Below, piece by piece: positions 19,251 to 27,201 of a stretch of 64,000 nt of DNA. This stretch comes from an uncultured Eubacteriales bacterium (lineage in GTDB: Bacteria; Bacillota; Clostridia; Peptostreptococcales; Anaerovoracaceae), in assembly GCA_902795265.1 (NCBI GenBank), contig CADBKM010000007.1, positions 47,370 through 111,369 on the forward strand, given 5' to 3'. A program made the position numbers and the translations under genes. The notes under the pieces are model-generated. The model was not told the DNA's origin, searched no databases, and was given only the letters and a program-made list of their open reading frames with translations. The first letter of the stretch is position 1; the number at the start of each line of letters is the position of its first letter.

Positions 19251-20663
19251 ATGAAAAAGAAATTAAGAACGTTTTTCTTAATATGTTTTGTTCTGCTGCT
19301 GAGCACGCAGCTGGTTTCGGCTGAAGAAAAACACGAGCTTGAAATCTACAACACAAGGCTCGTTACCAACGATAAGGCCGCGACCTTCATTGAAGGCGAA
19401 GTGCCTGTCGCCCAGGGCCAGTCGATAATCCTCAAGGCCGGTCTTCACACGGTAGCTGAGAAGAAGCTGCCTGATACCGGCATGCCGTCGAAATTCAAGA
19501 TCAAAGTCCCGGCAGAGAATATAAGTGACAGCAATGTCGCTGTTCTTTACGCGCAGGAGAAAAAAGACGGTGCTACCCTCAGCAAGGCTTCGAGAGTAGA
19601 GATCGAATACATTGCCAGACAGTCCCAGCAGATCACCACGGACAGCACTGATTACGCGCTGACGTACCCGGGCCTCGATGCATCGATCAAGGCCGAGGCT
19701 ACATCGGGCGAGAAGCTCATATACACTTCGAGCGACCCTGAAGTCGTCGAGGTAGACGACGAGGGCAACCTCACTGCAGTAGGTGAGGGCGAGGCTGAGG
19801 TCTCCGTAAAGCAGATCGGAAGCAGCGCATACGAAGAGGCTGAAGAGAACGTCAAAGTTTCGGTAGAAGAAATCGATGCTTACACAGTCACGTTCCACTC
19901 AAGCATTAATGAAGAAGATGACCAGGTCGTCAAGCAGATCGTAAAAAGGTCAGAGCCTGTGGCTCTCGAAGGCAACGTTTTCGAGAATGAAGACCACAAA
20001 TTCCTCGGCTGGGCGTCTGAAGACGGCGGCCTCAGAGAATACATGGACGGCGAGGCGGTTGAAGACCTTGCAGAGAAGGGCGAGAATACCGACCTCTACG
20101 CTGTCTGGACCGGTGACGGAGCTCCTGCAGCTATCGCATGGGCGATCGACATTGCAAACGACGACTCCTTCGCTTATGGTAAAAAGCCTGCTGCGAACGC
20201 GATCGGATGCTACTTCTGCGGCACCAACTGCGGCCCGGTTAAGCACAACAAGCCGAAGGGCTATGAGAAGACTTACGTCTGCCTCACTTTCGTAGCTGCT
20301 GCATATGCGCACGGCGCCGAAGACCCTGAAGTTTACTACGCGTGCTCGCACGGCAAGATGCCGCTCTACGAGAACGACAAGAACTTCTCCGAGTTCTCCT
20401 GCTGGACCAAAATCGGCAAGTGCAAGAATCTCAGCGTAGACGATCTGAAGCCTGGCGATGTCATCATCAACTGGTCCGCTCACAGCGACAACAGCGGCCA
20501 TACCTGCATGTACATCGGCGGCAACGACATCGTCGAGTCGAGCGGCGGCGGCTGGGGAGCCAACTCCATCGCAGTCAAGTACGATGTGGCCAACAAGAGA
20601 CTCAGAAGCTACGGCGGAGACGGCAAGAGCTACGTAATGAGGTACACAGGCCCGAACGCATAA
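19251..20663 (+). CDS. Secreted NlpC/P60-like cysteine hydrolase with Big_2 and InlB_B-like domains
   Basis: This 470-residue protein has a signal peptide ending near LVSAEEK. An N-terminal beta domain is followed by a Big_2-like Ig fold (about 125-205: YTSSDPEVVEV, then GEGEAEVSV), an InlB_B-like unit (about 208-285: VTFHS to LYAVWTG) and the catalytic domain shared with the protein at 16354: CYFCG (320, 323), candidate Cys344 in YVCLTF, PGDVIINW and candidate His417 in NSGHTCMYIGG. The two catalytic domains are closely similar while the N-terminal parts differ, which suggests domain shuffling onto different wall-targeting modules. It is likely secreted and active on peptidoglycan. Confidence 0.78.
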   Translation: MKKKLRTFFLICFVLLLSTQLVSAEEKHELEIYNTRLVTNDKAATFIEGEVPVAQGQSIILKAGLHTVAEKKLPDTGMPSKFKIKVPAENISDSNVAVLYAQEKKDGATLSKASRVEIEYIARQSQQITTDSTDYALTYPGLDASIKAEATSGEKLIYTSSDPEVVEVDDEGNLTAVGEGEAEVSVKQIGSSAYEEAEENVKVSVEEIDAYTVTFHSSINEEDDQVVKQIVKRSEPVALEGNVFENEDHKFLGWASEDGGLREYMDGEAVEDLAEKGENTDLYAVWTGDGAPAAIAWAIDIANDDSFAYGKKPAANAIGCYFCGTNCGPVKHNKPKGYEKTYVCLTFVAAAYAHGAEDPEVYYACSHGKMPLYENDKNFSEFSCWTKIGKCKNLSVDDLKPGDVIINWSAHSDNSGHTCMYIGGNDIVESSGGGWGANSIAVKYDVANKRLRSYGGDGKSYVMRYTGPNA

Positions 20664-20681
20664 ATAATAAGACTATACCGG

Positions 20682-20707
20682 CCGGCAACACAGTTGCCGG
20701 TCTTTTT
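20682..20707 (+). terminator. Rho-independent terminator
   Basis: CCGGCAAC pairs with GTTGCCGG around a 3-base loop and is followed by TCTTTTT. It ends the second hydrolase gene. Confidence 0.9.
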
Positions 20708-20762
20708 ATGCCCGGCGATTACAAAAGCCCCCTAAAATCACGGCCAAAGCTGTAGCGCTTAT

Positions 20763-20792
20763 TTAGCAATATCGGGCATATTATGGTAAAAT
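20763..20792 (+). promoter_or_regulatory. Promoter of the glycosylation-like gene run, near-leaderless
   Basis: TTAGCA, an 18-base spacer and TAAAAT with TGG upstream. The block TATTATGGTAAAAT closely matches TATTATGGTAATAT before ATG 19251. The -10 ends 10 bases before ATG 20803. Confidence 0.55.
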
Positions 20793-20802
20793 ATTAATAA
20801 CT

Positions 20803-20922
20803 ATGGGCAAATCAGAAAAAACCAATAGAATAAAAGCTATATTAAAGAAGACCGGCAAGGCGGCAGCAAAGGTAAAAGCTGCGGTCAGGGACTTTTTAGT
20901 TAAGGTCAATCCCGGTCCTTAA
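20803..20922 (+). CDS. Small cationic peptide (39 residues)
   Basis: The frame begins MGKSEKTNRIKAILKKTGKA and ends VNPGP; it is short enough to be missed by routine calling. It is rich in Lys and Ala, and residues ~9-34 could form an amphipathic helix with a basic face. ATG follows a good -10 by 10 bases and there is no Shine-Dalgarno, so translation would be near-leaderless. The stop is 12 bases before the ATP-grasp gene, so it may instead act as a translated leader for the operon. No homologue is recognised. It could be a membrane-binding peptide, a leader peptide or chance; the promoter-to-start geometry, repeated at two other genes, favours real translation. Confidence 0.5.
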   Translation: MGKSEKTNRIKAILKKTGKAAAKVKAAVRDFLVKVNPGP

Positions 20923-20934
20923 GAGAGTTTATCA

Positions 20935-22062
20935 ATGAAGAAAAGAATCCTTATTCTCGGCGCAGGCAATGCGCAGATCGATGCAATTGAATACTGCAAG
21001 GCTCACGGATACGAGGTGGTCGGATGCAGCTACACTACTGTGGACTGCGGAATTCCTCATCTCGATATTTTCGAGCAGGTAGACATAAAGAGCGTTGAGG
21101 GCGTTGTTGCCCTGGCTCAGAAGTACGGAGTGTCGGCGATTTACTCAGTCGGCTCCGACCTCGCGATGCCTACGGTAATGAAGGCAAGCGAGCAGCTTGG
21201 GCTGCCTCATTTCATCACAGCTGAGGCTGCCGAGATATGCCACTCGAAGGGCCGCATGAGGGAGACCCTCGGAGAGGGCTTTGAGGGCAACGCCTCGTTC
21301 AGAGTCTGCGGCACTCTCGAAGAGGCTCTCGAATACACAGACTTCCCGGCAATGATGAAGCCGGTCGATTCGCAGGGGCAGCGAGGCTGCTTCAAGGTGG
21401 AGTCGGCCGAAGATATAAAGGAGCGCTTCGCCGCTTCACTCGACTACTCCTTCGAGGGCAAGGTAATTATCGAGGAGTTCATCGACGGTCCTGAAGTTTC
21501 GGTCAACGCATATATGCAGGACGGCAAGATGAAGTTCGCGCTCGTGAGCGACCGCTACGCTTTCGATGAGCTGCCTGGCGGCATCATCAAGGAGCACAGA
21601 GTCCCGTCATCGTTTGCCGATGCCGAAACTCAGGCGAAGACGATCGATCTGGCGGCAAGGGTCGCTGCAAAGATCGGCATAAACAACGGACCGTGCTACC
21701 TGCAGATAAAGCTCAAGGGAGGCAAGGACCCTGTCATCCTCGAGGTGACACCGAGACTCGACGGCTGCCACATGTGGAACCTCATAAAGCACTACTGCGG
21801 AGCCGATCTGCTCGAGGCATGTTTCAGGCAGCTGCTTGAAGGCGAGTCCGTGCTCGACGATACATACGAGATGCCGCGTGACGAATACAGCCTCGAGTTC
21901 ATGAGCAGGGAGCCGAATACTCACTTCTCGAAGGCGGACTTCGACACCGAAGGCGCAGAGCATGTGTGCTATTACTACAGCGACGGGGACAGAGTACTGA
22001 AGATAAACGGCTACATGGAAAAGTGCGGATACATCATCCGCAAGACAGGCCGGGTAATTTAA
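20935..22062 (+). CDS. ATP-grasp ligase
   Basis: This 375-residue protein starts MKKRILILGAGNAQ, preceded by AAGAGAG. It has a pre-ATP-grasp nucleotide-like fold (1-100) and an ATP-grasp domain (about 105-310) with PAMMKPVDSQGQRG (ATP-binding loop), VIIEEFIDGPEVSV (hinge) and LEVTPRLDGCHMW (metal-binding region with the conserved Glu). The family (biotin carboxylase-, PurK- and carbamoyl-phosphate synthase-like) joins a carboxylate to an amine or other nucleophile through an acyl phosphate. It is the first enzyme of a tight run and has a second ATP-grasp enzyme further down. The substrate is unknown; an amino acid or uronate attached to a sugar is one possibility. Confidence 0.85.
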   Translation: MKKRILILGAGNAQIDAIEYCKAHGYEVVGCSYTTVDCGIPHLDIFEQVDIKSVEGVVALAQKYGVSAIYSVGSDLAMPTVMKASEQLGLPHFITAEAAEICHSKGRMRETLGEGFEGNASFRVCGTLEEALEYTDFPAMMKPVDSQGQRGCFKVESAEDIKERFAASLDYSFEGKVIIEEFIDGPEVSVNAYMQDGKMKFALVSDRYAFDELPGGIIKEHRVPSSFADAETQAKTIDLAARVAAKIGINNGPCYLQIKLKGGKDPVILEVTPRLDGCHMWNLIKHYCGADLLEACFRQLLEGESVLDDTYEMPRDEYSLEFMSREPNTHFSKADFDTEGAEHVCYYYSDGDRVLKINGYMEKCGYIIRKTGRVI

Positions 22063-22109
22063 GAGCCTTGCGCCATGGCGCGGCAAAGAATATACAAGCG
22101 GAGGACTTA

Positions 22110-23417
22110 ATGGGAATTCAGAAGAAACTTAAAAACGTATATACCGTCTGGTATCTGCTGACACTGAGAAGATCACTCGACGGCGACCCGGCAAAAATCA
22201 AAGCCGATCAGAACCGCAGGATCCACAAGCTGATGAAGAAGGCTTACAAGATCCCTATGTACAGAGAGAAGTTCGAGAAGTCGGGCACGACTCCGGCTGA
22301 CTACCACTCTGCAGAAGATCTTGTAAAGTTCCCTACGCTGACAAAGCCTGAGCTCCGTCTCTGGATGCAGAAGGAGTGGGACGATCATCCGGAAAAGCAC
22401 GACGACATCAACATCCTCAGCACGAGCGGATCGTCGGGCACACCGCTGAAGATGCTCTACACACAGAAGGAGCAGGCATGCAGCGACGCCAACTGGGCGA
22501 GAGCTCTCAGCGCTGCAGGCTACAAGCCGCTCTTCGGAAAGATGTACTCGTTCTCGACGAGCCACAAGGGCCCGCGCAAAAAGAACAGAGACTCCATCAT
22601 CCAGAAGTTCGGACTCATGCGCCGCAAGGTAGTAGGTGAGGACCACATCGTAGGCGACGGAATCGCAGATCTGATCGCAGATATCAACGAATACAAGCCG
22701 GACCTCATCTGCCTCAGACGTAACGTAATGGTACGCATGGTGCAGTACGCAGAGGATCACGGACTCAAGATCTACAAGCCTAAGTTCTACGCGCCGATCA
22801 GCGAGATGGTCGACGGCGTTACACGCCGCATGCTGGCCAAGACTCTCGGCGACGGACTCATCGACGCTTACGGAGTTTCGGAGATGGGAAGCTTCATCTA
22901 CCTGATACCGGGCAAGCCGTACAGGCTGGTAGCGAACGACATCGCTGTTGCCAACGTATACAACGACAAGAACGAGCTGGCTGACGACGGACGCATTATC
23001 GTCACCTCGCTCTACAAGCAGACATATCCGCTGATCAATTACGAGACCATGGACCTCGGCAAGTCGTTCGTCAAGGACGGCATCCGTTACTTCACGGATA
23101 TCGAGGGCCGTGTCAACGACCTCGTCAAGCACGAGGGCGGAGCTGATTCATCGGCACTCCAGCTGATGAGGATCGCAAACCATACTGTCGGCCTGTCGCA
23201 GTTCAGATTCATCGAAGAGACATACCACGACATGAAGATCCAGCTCGTCGCCGATCCGTTCAACGAATCGATGACAAAAGAGGAGATCGAGGATCGCTTC
23301 ATCACCGAAGTCACCAAGCTCTACGGAGATGAGTTCAAGATCACTATTGAGTGGCTCGATGAGCTCCCTCCTGATCAGACAGGAAAGCAGAGATGCTTCG
23401 TCTGCAAGGTGAAATAA
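22110..23417 (+). CDS. PaaK/CapK-like adenylate-forming enzyme
   Basis: Start ATG 22110 has GGAGGA at ideal spacing, so a longer upstream frame is rejected; 435 residues. Family features of phenylacetate-CoA ligase-like (PaaK, CapK) enzymes are the ATP loop LSTSGSSGTPL, DAYGVSEMG, and Asp before IEGRVNDLVK in the hinge. These enzymes activate a carboxylate as an acyl-adenylate. CapK-type members often sit in polysaccharide clusters, as here, next to an ATP-grasp ligase and a sugar epimerase. No acyl carrier protein adjoins it, so the acceptor is unknown. Confidence 0.82.
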   Translation: MGIQKKLKNVYTVWYLLTLRRSLDGDPAKIKADQNRRIHKLMKKAYKIPMYREKFEKSGTTPADYHSAEDLVKFPTLTKPELRLWMQKEWDDHPEKHDDINILSTSGSSGTPLKMLYTQKEQACSDANWARALSAAGYKPLFGKMYSFSTSHKGPRKKNRDSIIQKFGLMRRKVVGEDHIVGDGIADLIADINEYKPDLICLRRNVMVRMVQYAEDHGLKIYKPKFYAPISEMVDGVTRRMLAKTLGDGLIDAYGVSEMGSFIYLIPGKPYRLVANDIAVANVYNDKNELADDGRIIVTSLYKQTYPLINYETMDLGKSFVKDGIRYFTDIEGRVNDLVKHEGGADSSALQLMRIANHTVGLSQFRFIEETYHDMKIQLVADPFNESMTKEEIEDRFITEVTKLYGDEFKITIEWLDELPPDQTGKQRCFVCKVK

Positions 23418-23455
23418 AGGCAATTTCGAAAATATCTAACAAAAATCGCAACAAA

Positions 23456-24331
23456 ATGACAATCGCTGTAACCGGTGCGAGCGGTTTTATCGGAACAGAA
23501 CTGCTTGCCGTACTGAATAAGAATGAAGATGTGAATGTGATCGCGCTCACCAGAGATGCTTCCGCTTACGAAAATACGGAGCGCTGTGAGTGGAGGGGCA
23601 CGGATTATTCCCGTGAAAGTCTCGCCGCCGCTCTCAGGGGAGCGGATGCGGTCATCCACCTTGCGGGAGTCCGCGGAACTGAGGCTGACCCCGAAAAGTT
23701 CGCGGTCAACGTCGCCATGACGGAGAACATCCTTAAGGCGATGGAGACATGCGGTGCTAAACGGATCGTGTTCGCCTCGACGATGTCGGTCTACAACGAT
23801 GACAGTCTCATGCCATGGACCGAAGACGCCCCGCTCAAAGGGCGCTCGTGCTACGGCGACTCCAAGGCTGACTGCGAAGAACTGATCAGAAGATGTGCTG
23901 ATGAGACAGGCATGACTTACGGCATCGCCCGTATCGCTCAGGTGCTGGGCGAGGGTGAAAAGCGCCGCGGTATGATGAACGTCTTCCTCGATACGGCGCG
24001 CGACCGCGGCACCATCAAGGTGATGGGAAAGAGCGTGCTGAAGAAGCAGTACATCTACGTAAAAGATCTTGTAAATGTGCTCGCGCAGCTGGCGTGCTCA
24101 GACAGAAGCATTGTTGTGAATGTCGGCATGCCGCAGGCGTACAGCAATCTGGAAGTTGCGGAAATAGTCAATGAAGTTTACGGCAATCCTGTACCGATCG
24201 ATTACGATGATTCGTATCCGGAGAAGGGAAGGCCGTTCCACATGGATATCAGCAGACTGAAGAACGAACTCGGTTACGAGCCGCTCGACATGAAGGACGC
24301 GGTAAAGGCGTTCAGGGGGCAGGCAAAATGA
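23456..24331 (+). CDS. NAD(P)-dependent sugar epimerase/dehydratase (extended SDR)
   Basis: This 291-residue extended short-chain dehydrogenase has GASGFIG at the N-terminus (Rossmann dinucleotide binding), AVIHLAGVRG, FASTMSVY and the catalytic YGDSK pair (Tyr and Lys in YxxxK). ATG 23456 is chosen because it opens directly on the Rossmann strand; its ribosome site is weak, AAAGG being far upstream. The family (GalE, RmlB and WbpP relatives) modifies nucleotide sugars. Its last four bases overlap the next gene (ATGA), so translation is coupled. The sugar is not identifiable. Confidence 0.85.
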   Translation: MTIAVTGASGFIGTELLAVLNKNEDVNVIALTRDASAYENTERCEWRGTDYSRESLAAALRGADAVIHLAGVRGTEADPEKFAVNVAMTENILKAMETCGAKRIVFASTMSVYNDDSLMPWTEDAPLKGRSCYGDSKADCEELIRRCADETGMTYGIARIAQVLGEGEKRRGMMNVFLDTARDRGTIKVMGKSVLKKQYIYVKDLVNVLAQLACSDRSIVVNVGMPQAYSNLEVAEIVNEVYGNPVPIDYDDSYPEKGRPFHMDISRLKNELGYEPLDMKDAVKAFRGQAK

Positions 24332-25293
24332 AAAAGGGAAGATCAAAGAAAAAGAGACAAACACTGCTGCTGTTGATACTTATCATGCTGGTGCTGGTCG
24401 CAGCCTGCACGGTCTGGCTGCTCCACAGAGGCAGAGCAGAAAAGCCGGTAAGCGAAGAACCGGTGCCTGAAGCAGCAGAAGATCAGATCAGTGAAGAGGA
24501 AGCTGCTGCGGCCGAAGCTGCCGCGAAGCAGGAGGCCGAAGACGCAGCTATCGCTTCGCATGTGTATTCGCACCGCGGATCGGCAGGCCCTGAAGAGCAC
24601 ACCTTCAAGGCATATGACGCTGCGATCGCGGCGGGATCCCGTTACATCGAGCAGGATGTCGTCATGTCATCTGACGGAGTGCTCTACGTATCGCACGATC
24701 TCAACGCGGTCACGATGACAGGCTACAACGGCATGTACGAGTACATCAGCTCAGAGACCGTCGATGAACTGCGCACTGAGGCGGGCAACAAGATACTCCG
24801 TCTGAGCGAGGTTTTCGACAAGTACGGAAAAGACATCAACTACGTCATCGAGCTCAAGGACAACAGCGACAAGTGTCTGCTGGCTTTCGAGAAGCTGGTA
24901 GACGACTACGGCCTGGCAGATAAGATAATCGTGCAGTCGATGAAGGCTTCGACACTCGAGATACTCGACAAGAAGTATCCTGACATGCCCAAGCTTTTCG
25001 TCTGCTGGAACCAGGGCGATTTCAACTACGTAGTCGATGAGCCGTATGTGGATATAATCTCGGTAAGGGCTGATGTCGAGACGGGCATCTTTACGGAGAG
25101 CAACTGCGAGGCCGCTCACGACGCGGGCAAGAAGTTCGGCGTCTGGACTATCGACACTGAAGATGAGATCAAGAAGGCCATCGACATGGGCGTCGATAAC
25201 TACTTTACAAACGATACAGCTCTGGCGCTGAAGATCGAAAGAGACTACGGACTCAAGGTCCGCGGAAACGGCGGAGCATCAGAAGAGGAATAA
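24328..25293 (+). CDS. Membrane-anchored glycerophosphodiester phosphodiesterase
   Basis: This 321-residue protein has a basic N-terminus, one hydrophobic span (about 12-33; a VAAC at 24-27 hints at a lipobox but hydrophobic residues follow it) and an acidic Ala-rich linker (to ~75). The GDPD barrel shows the family residues His82 and Arg83 (SHRGSAG), EEHT, IEQDV, and His123/Asp124 (VSHD). GDPD enzymes cleave glycerophosphodiesters and some act on teichoic acid or glycerophospholipid head groups outside the cell. In this cluster it could trim or recycle glycerophosphate from a wall polymer. It overlaps the upstream epimerase gene by 4 bases. Confidence 0.88.
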   Translation: MKKGRSKKKRQTLLLLILIMLVLVAACTVWLLHRGRAEKPVSEEPVPEAAEDQISEEEAAAAEAAAKQEAEDAAIASHVYSHRGSAGPEEHTFKAYDAAIAAGSRYIEQDVVMSSDGVLYVSHDLNAVTMTGYNGMYEYISSETVDELRTEAGNKILRLSEVFDKYGKDINYVIELKDNSDKCLLAFEKLVDDYGLADKIIVQSMKASTLEILDKKYPDMPKLFVCWNQGDFNYVVDEPYVDIISVRADVETGIFTESNCEAAHDAGKKFGVWTIDTEDEIKKAIDMGVDNYFTNDTALALKIERDYGLKVRGNGGASEEE

Positions 25294-25302
25294 AAACAGT
25301 TT

Positions 25303-26253
25303 ATGAGTTATTCAATAGTAATACCTTGTTATAAATCATCGCATACGATCAGGGCTGTGGTCGAAGAGACTGCGGCTGAGATGGAGAGGCTCGGAAAGAC
25401 GCCTTTCGATTTCGTGCTGGTCGATGACTGCTCGCCTGATGACGGCGCGACGGTCAGAGAGCTGAAAGCCCTGGCCGAAGACCACGATTATGTTATGGCG
25501 ATCTGCCTGGCTCACAACGGGGGCCAGCACAATGCTCTCATCTGCGGACTCAATTACGCGGACGGCGATGTGATCATACTGATGGACGACGACGGCCAGA
25601 CACATCCGTCCCAGCTGAGCACCATGCTCGGCGGGCTCGATGACGACCATGACGTTGTCTACGGATATTACAACGACAAGAAGCACTCAGGCTTCCGCAA
25701 CTTCGGCTCGTGGTTCACACATACCACAGTCCGTATACTCATCGGCAAGCCTAAAGACATGAAGACATCGAGCTTCGTGTGCATGAAGAAGTATGTAAGA
25801 GACAGCATCATCACATACCCGGCTCATTACACACAGATGCAGGGCCTCATTCTGAGGACCGTATCGCCGGCGCGCATCGCGAGCGTTCCTATTCAGCACT
25901 TCGATCGCGCTTACGGACAGTCGGGCTATACTCTTAAGAAGCTGCTCAGCCTCTGGTCGAACATCGCCGGTTTCTCGGTGGTGCCTTTGCAGATGGCGCA
26001 GAAGTTCGGCGTGTTCACGACGCTTGTCGGAATCCTCGGCCTCGTATGGCTGCTCTTCCGCAAGATAATCAGCAAAACAAAGATCGCCGGCTGGACATCA
26101 ACGATGATGACAATGATCATTCTGGCAGGCATCATAATCCTGACGCTCGGTATCGTGGGCGAATACGTCGGCCGAATGTTCCTTACCATGGGCAACTACC
26201 CGCAATACGTGGTCAGAGAAGTATATGGCGCAAAGCCGGGAAAGGAGGAGTAA
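25303..26253 (+). CDS. Polyprenyl-phosphate glycosyltransferase, GT2 (ArnC/DPM1-like)
   Basis: This 316-residue protein has a GT2 fold: SIVIPCYKSSHTI, VLVDDCSPDD, ILMDDDGQTHPSQ (DxD-type metal site) and GQSGYTLKKLLSLW, then two C-terminal membrane spans (about 235-255 and 268-290). This architecture is that of enzymes loading a sugar onto undecaprenyl phosphate at the inner membrane face (ArnC, GtrB, CsbB). It is paralogous to the next gene. With the SMR pair and a GT-C-like protein downstream it matches the three-component scheme of load, flip and transfer. The sugar donor is unknown. Confidence 0.88.
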   Translation: MSYSIVIPCYKSSHTIRAVVEETAAEMERLGKTPFDFVLVDDCSPDDGATVRELKALAEDHDYVMAICLAHNGGQHNALICGLNYADGDVIILMDDDGQTHPSQLSTMLGGLDDDHDVVYGYYNDKKHSGFRNFGSWFTHTTVRILIGKPKDMKTSSFVCMKKYVRDSIITYPAHYTQMQGLILRTVSPARIASVPIQHFDRAYGQSGYTLKKLLSLWSNIAGFSVVPLQMAQKFGVFTTLVGILGLVWLLFRKIISKTKIAGWTSTMMTMIILAGIIILTLGIVGEYVGRMFLTMGNYPQYVVREVYGAKPGKEE

Positions 26254-26256
26254 CGC

Positions 26257-27201
26257 ATGCTTATATCAATAGTCATACCGTGTTATTACTCCGAAAAAAC
26301 TCTGCCGCAAGAGGTCGATCTTATCATGGAGGAGTTCGCGAAGAATCCGGGCTACGAGTGCGAAATAGTGCTCGTAAACGACGGATCGACCGACGGCACG
26401 TTTAACGTGATAAGACAGCTCAGCAAAAAGTACGGCAACATCAAGGGCGTCAACCTGATGAGAAACTTCGGTCAGCACAACGCACTGATGGCTGCACTGC
26501 AGTACACAGAGGGCGAGTACGTCCTTGGCATGGATGATGACATGCAGACGCATCCGTCGCAGATGTTCAAGCTGGTCCACAAGATCGAAGAAGGCTTCGA
26601 CATGGTATACGGCATCTATCCGAAGAGGAAGAATTCGGCCATCAAGAACTTCACCAGCTGGATCAACAAAGTGACATCGCGCAAGATGCTCGGAAGACCG
26701 AAAGAGATCGAATCCAGCAACTTCTGGATCATCACGAAAGCCGTGCGCGATGAGGTGATCAAATTCGACACCTTCAATCCGTATGTCGATGCCATCTTCT
26801 ACAGAGTGACGAACAACATCGGCATGGTGCCTATCGAGCACTTCAAGAGAGAGATCGGTCACTCCGGCTACACTTTCAAGAAACTGCTTAAACTGTGGCT
26901 CGCTTACTGGAACTTCTCGGTGGTGCCGCTCAGAATGGCATTTATCGTGGGAACTTTCTCGTTCTTCGCGGGCATACTGTTCATAATCTACATAATAATC
27001 AACAAGATACTCTCGCCTGATCTGCCTGTCGGCTGGTCGTCGACCATGTGCATGCTGGCGCTGCTCTTCGGCATCGTGCTGATGGTGCTGGGAGTCATCG
27101 GAGAGTATCTCGGTAAGATAGTACTCATACTCAACAAAACTCCGCAGTTCATAATACGTGAGACTGTGGGTATCGACGATAAAAAAGGGGTTGGCGAATG
27201 A
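26257..27201 (+). CDS. Polyprenyl-phosphate glycosyltransferase, GT2 (ArnC/DPM1-like), second copy
   Basis: This 314-residue protein starts 3 bases after the previous gene's stop with AAAGGAGG upstream. Motifs parallel its neighbour: SIVIPCYYSEKTL, LVNDGSTDGT, LGMDDDMQTHPSQ and GHSGYTFKKLLKLW, with two C-terminal spans. Two such enzymes side by side suggest either two sugars loaded on two carriers or a heteromeric enzyme. It overlaps the following ATP-grasp gene by ATGA. Confidence 0.88.
   Translation: MLISIVIPCYYSEKTLPQEVDLIMEEFAKNPGYECEIVLVNDGSTDGTFNVIRQLSKKYGNIKGVNLMRNFGQHNALMAALQYTEGEYVLGMDDDMQTHPSQMFKLVHKIEEGFDMVYGIYPKRKNSAIKNFTSWINKVTSRKMLGRPKEIESSNFWIITKAVRDEVIKFDTFNPYVDAIFYRVTNNIGMVPIEHFKREIGHSGYTFKKLLKLWLAYWNFSVVPLRMAFIVGTFSFFAGILFIIYIIINKILSPDLPVGWSSTMCMLALLFGIVLMVLGVIGEYLGKIVLILNKTPQFIIRETVGIDDKKGVGE

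Noticed and set aside
24388-24411. Lipobox in the glycerophosphodiesterase N-terminus
   Set aside because: VAAC is followed by TVWLLH, so the hydrophobic stretch continues past the Cys; a plain membrane anchor is as likely.
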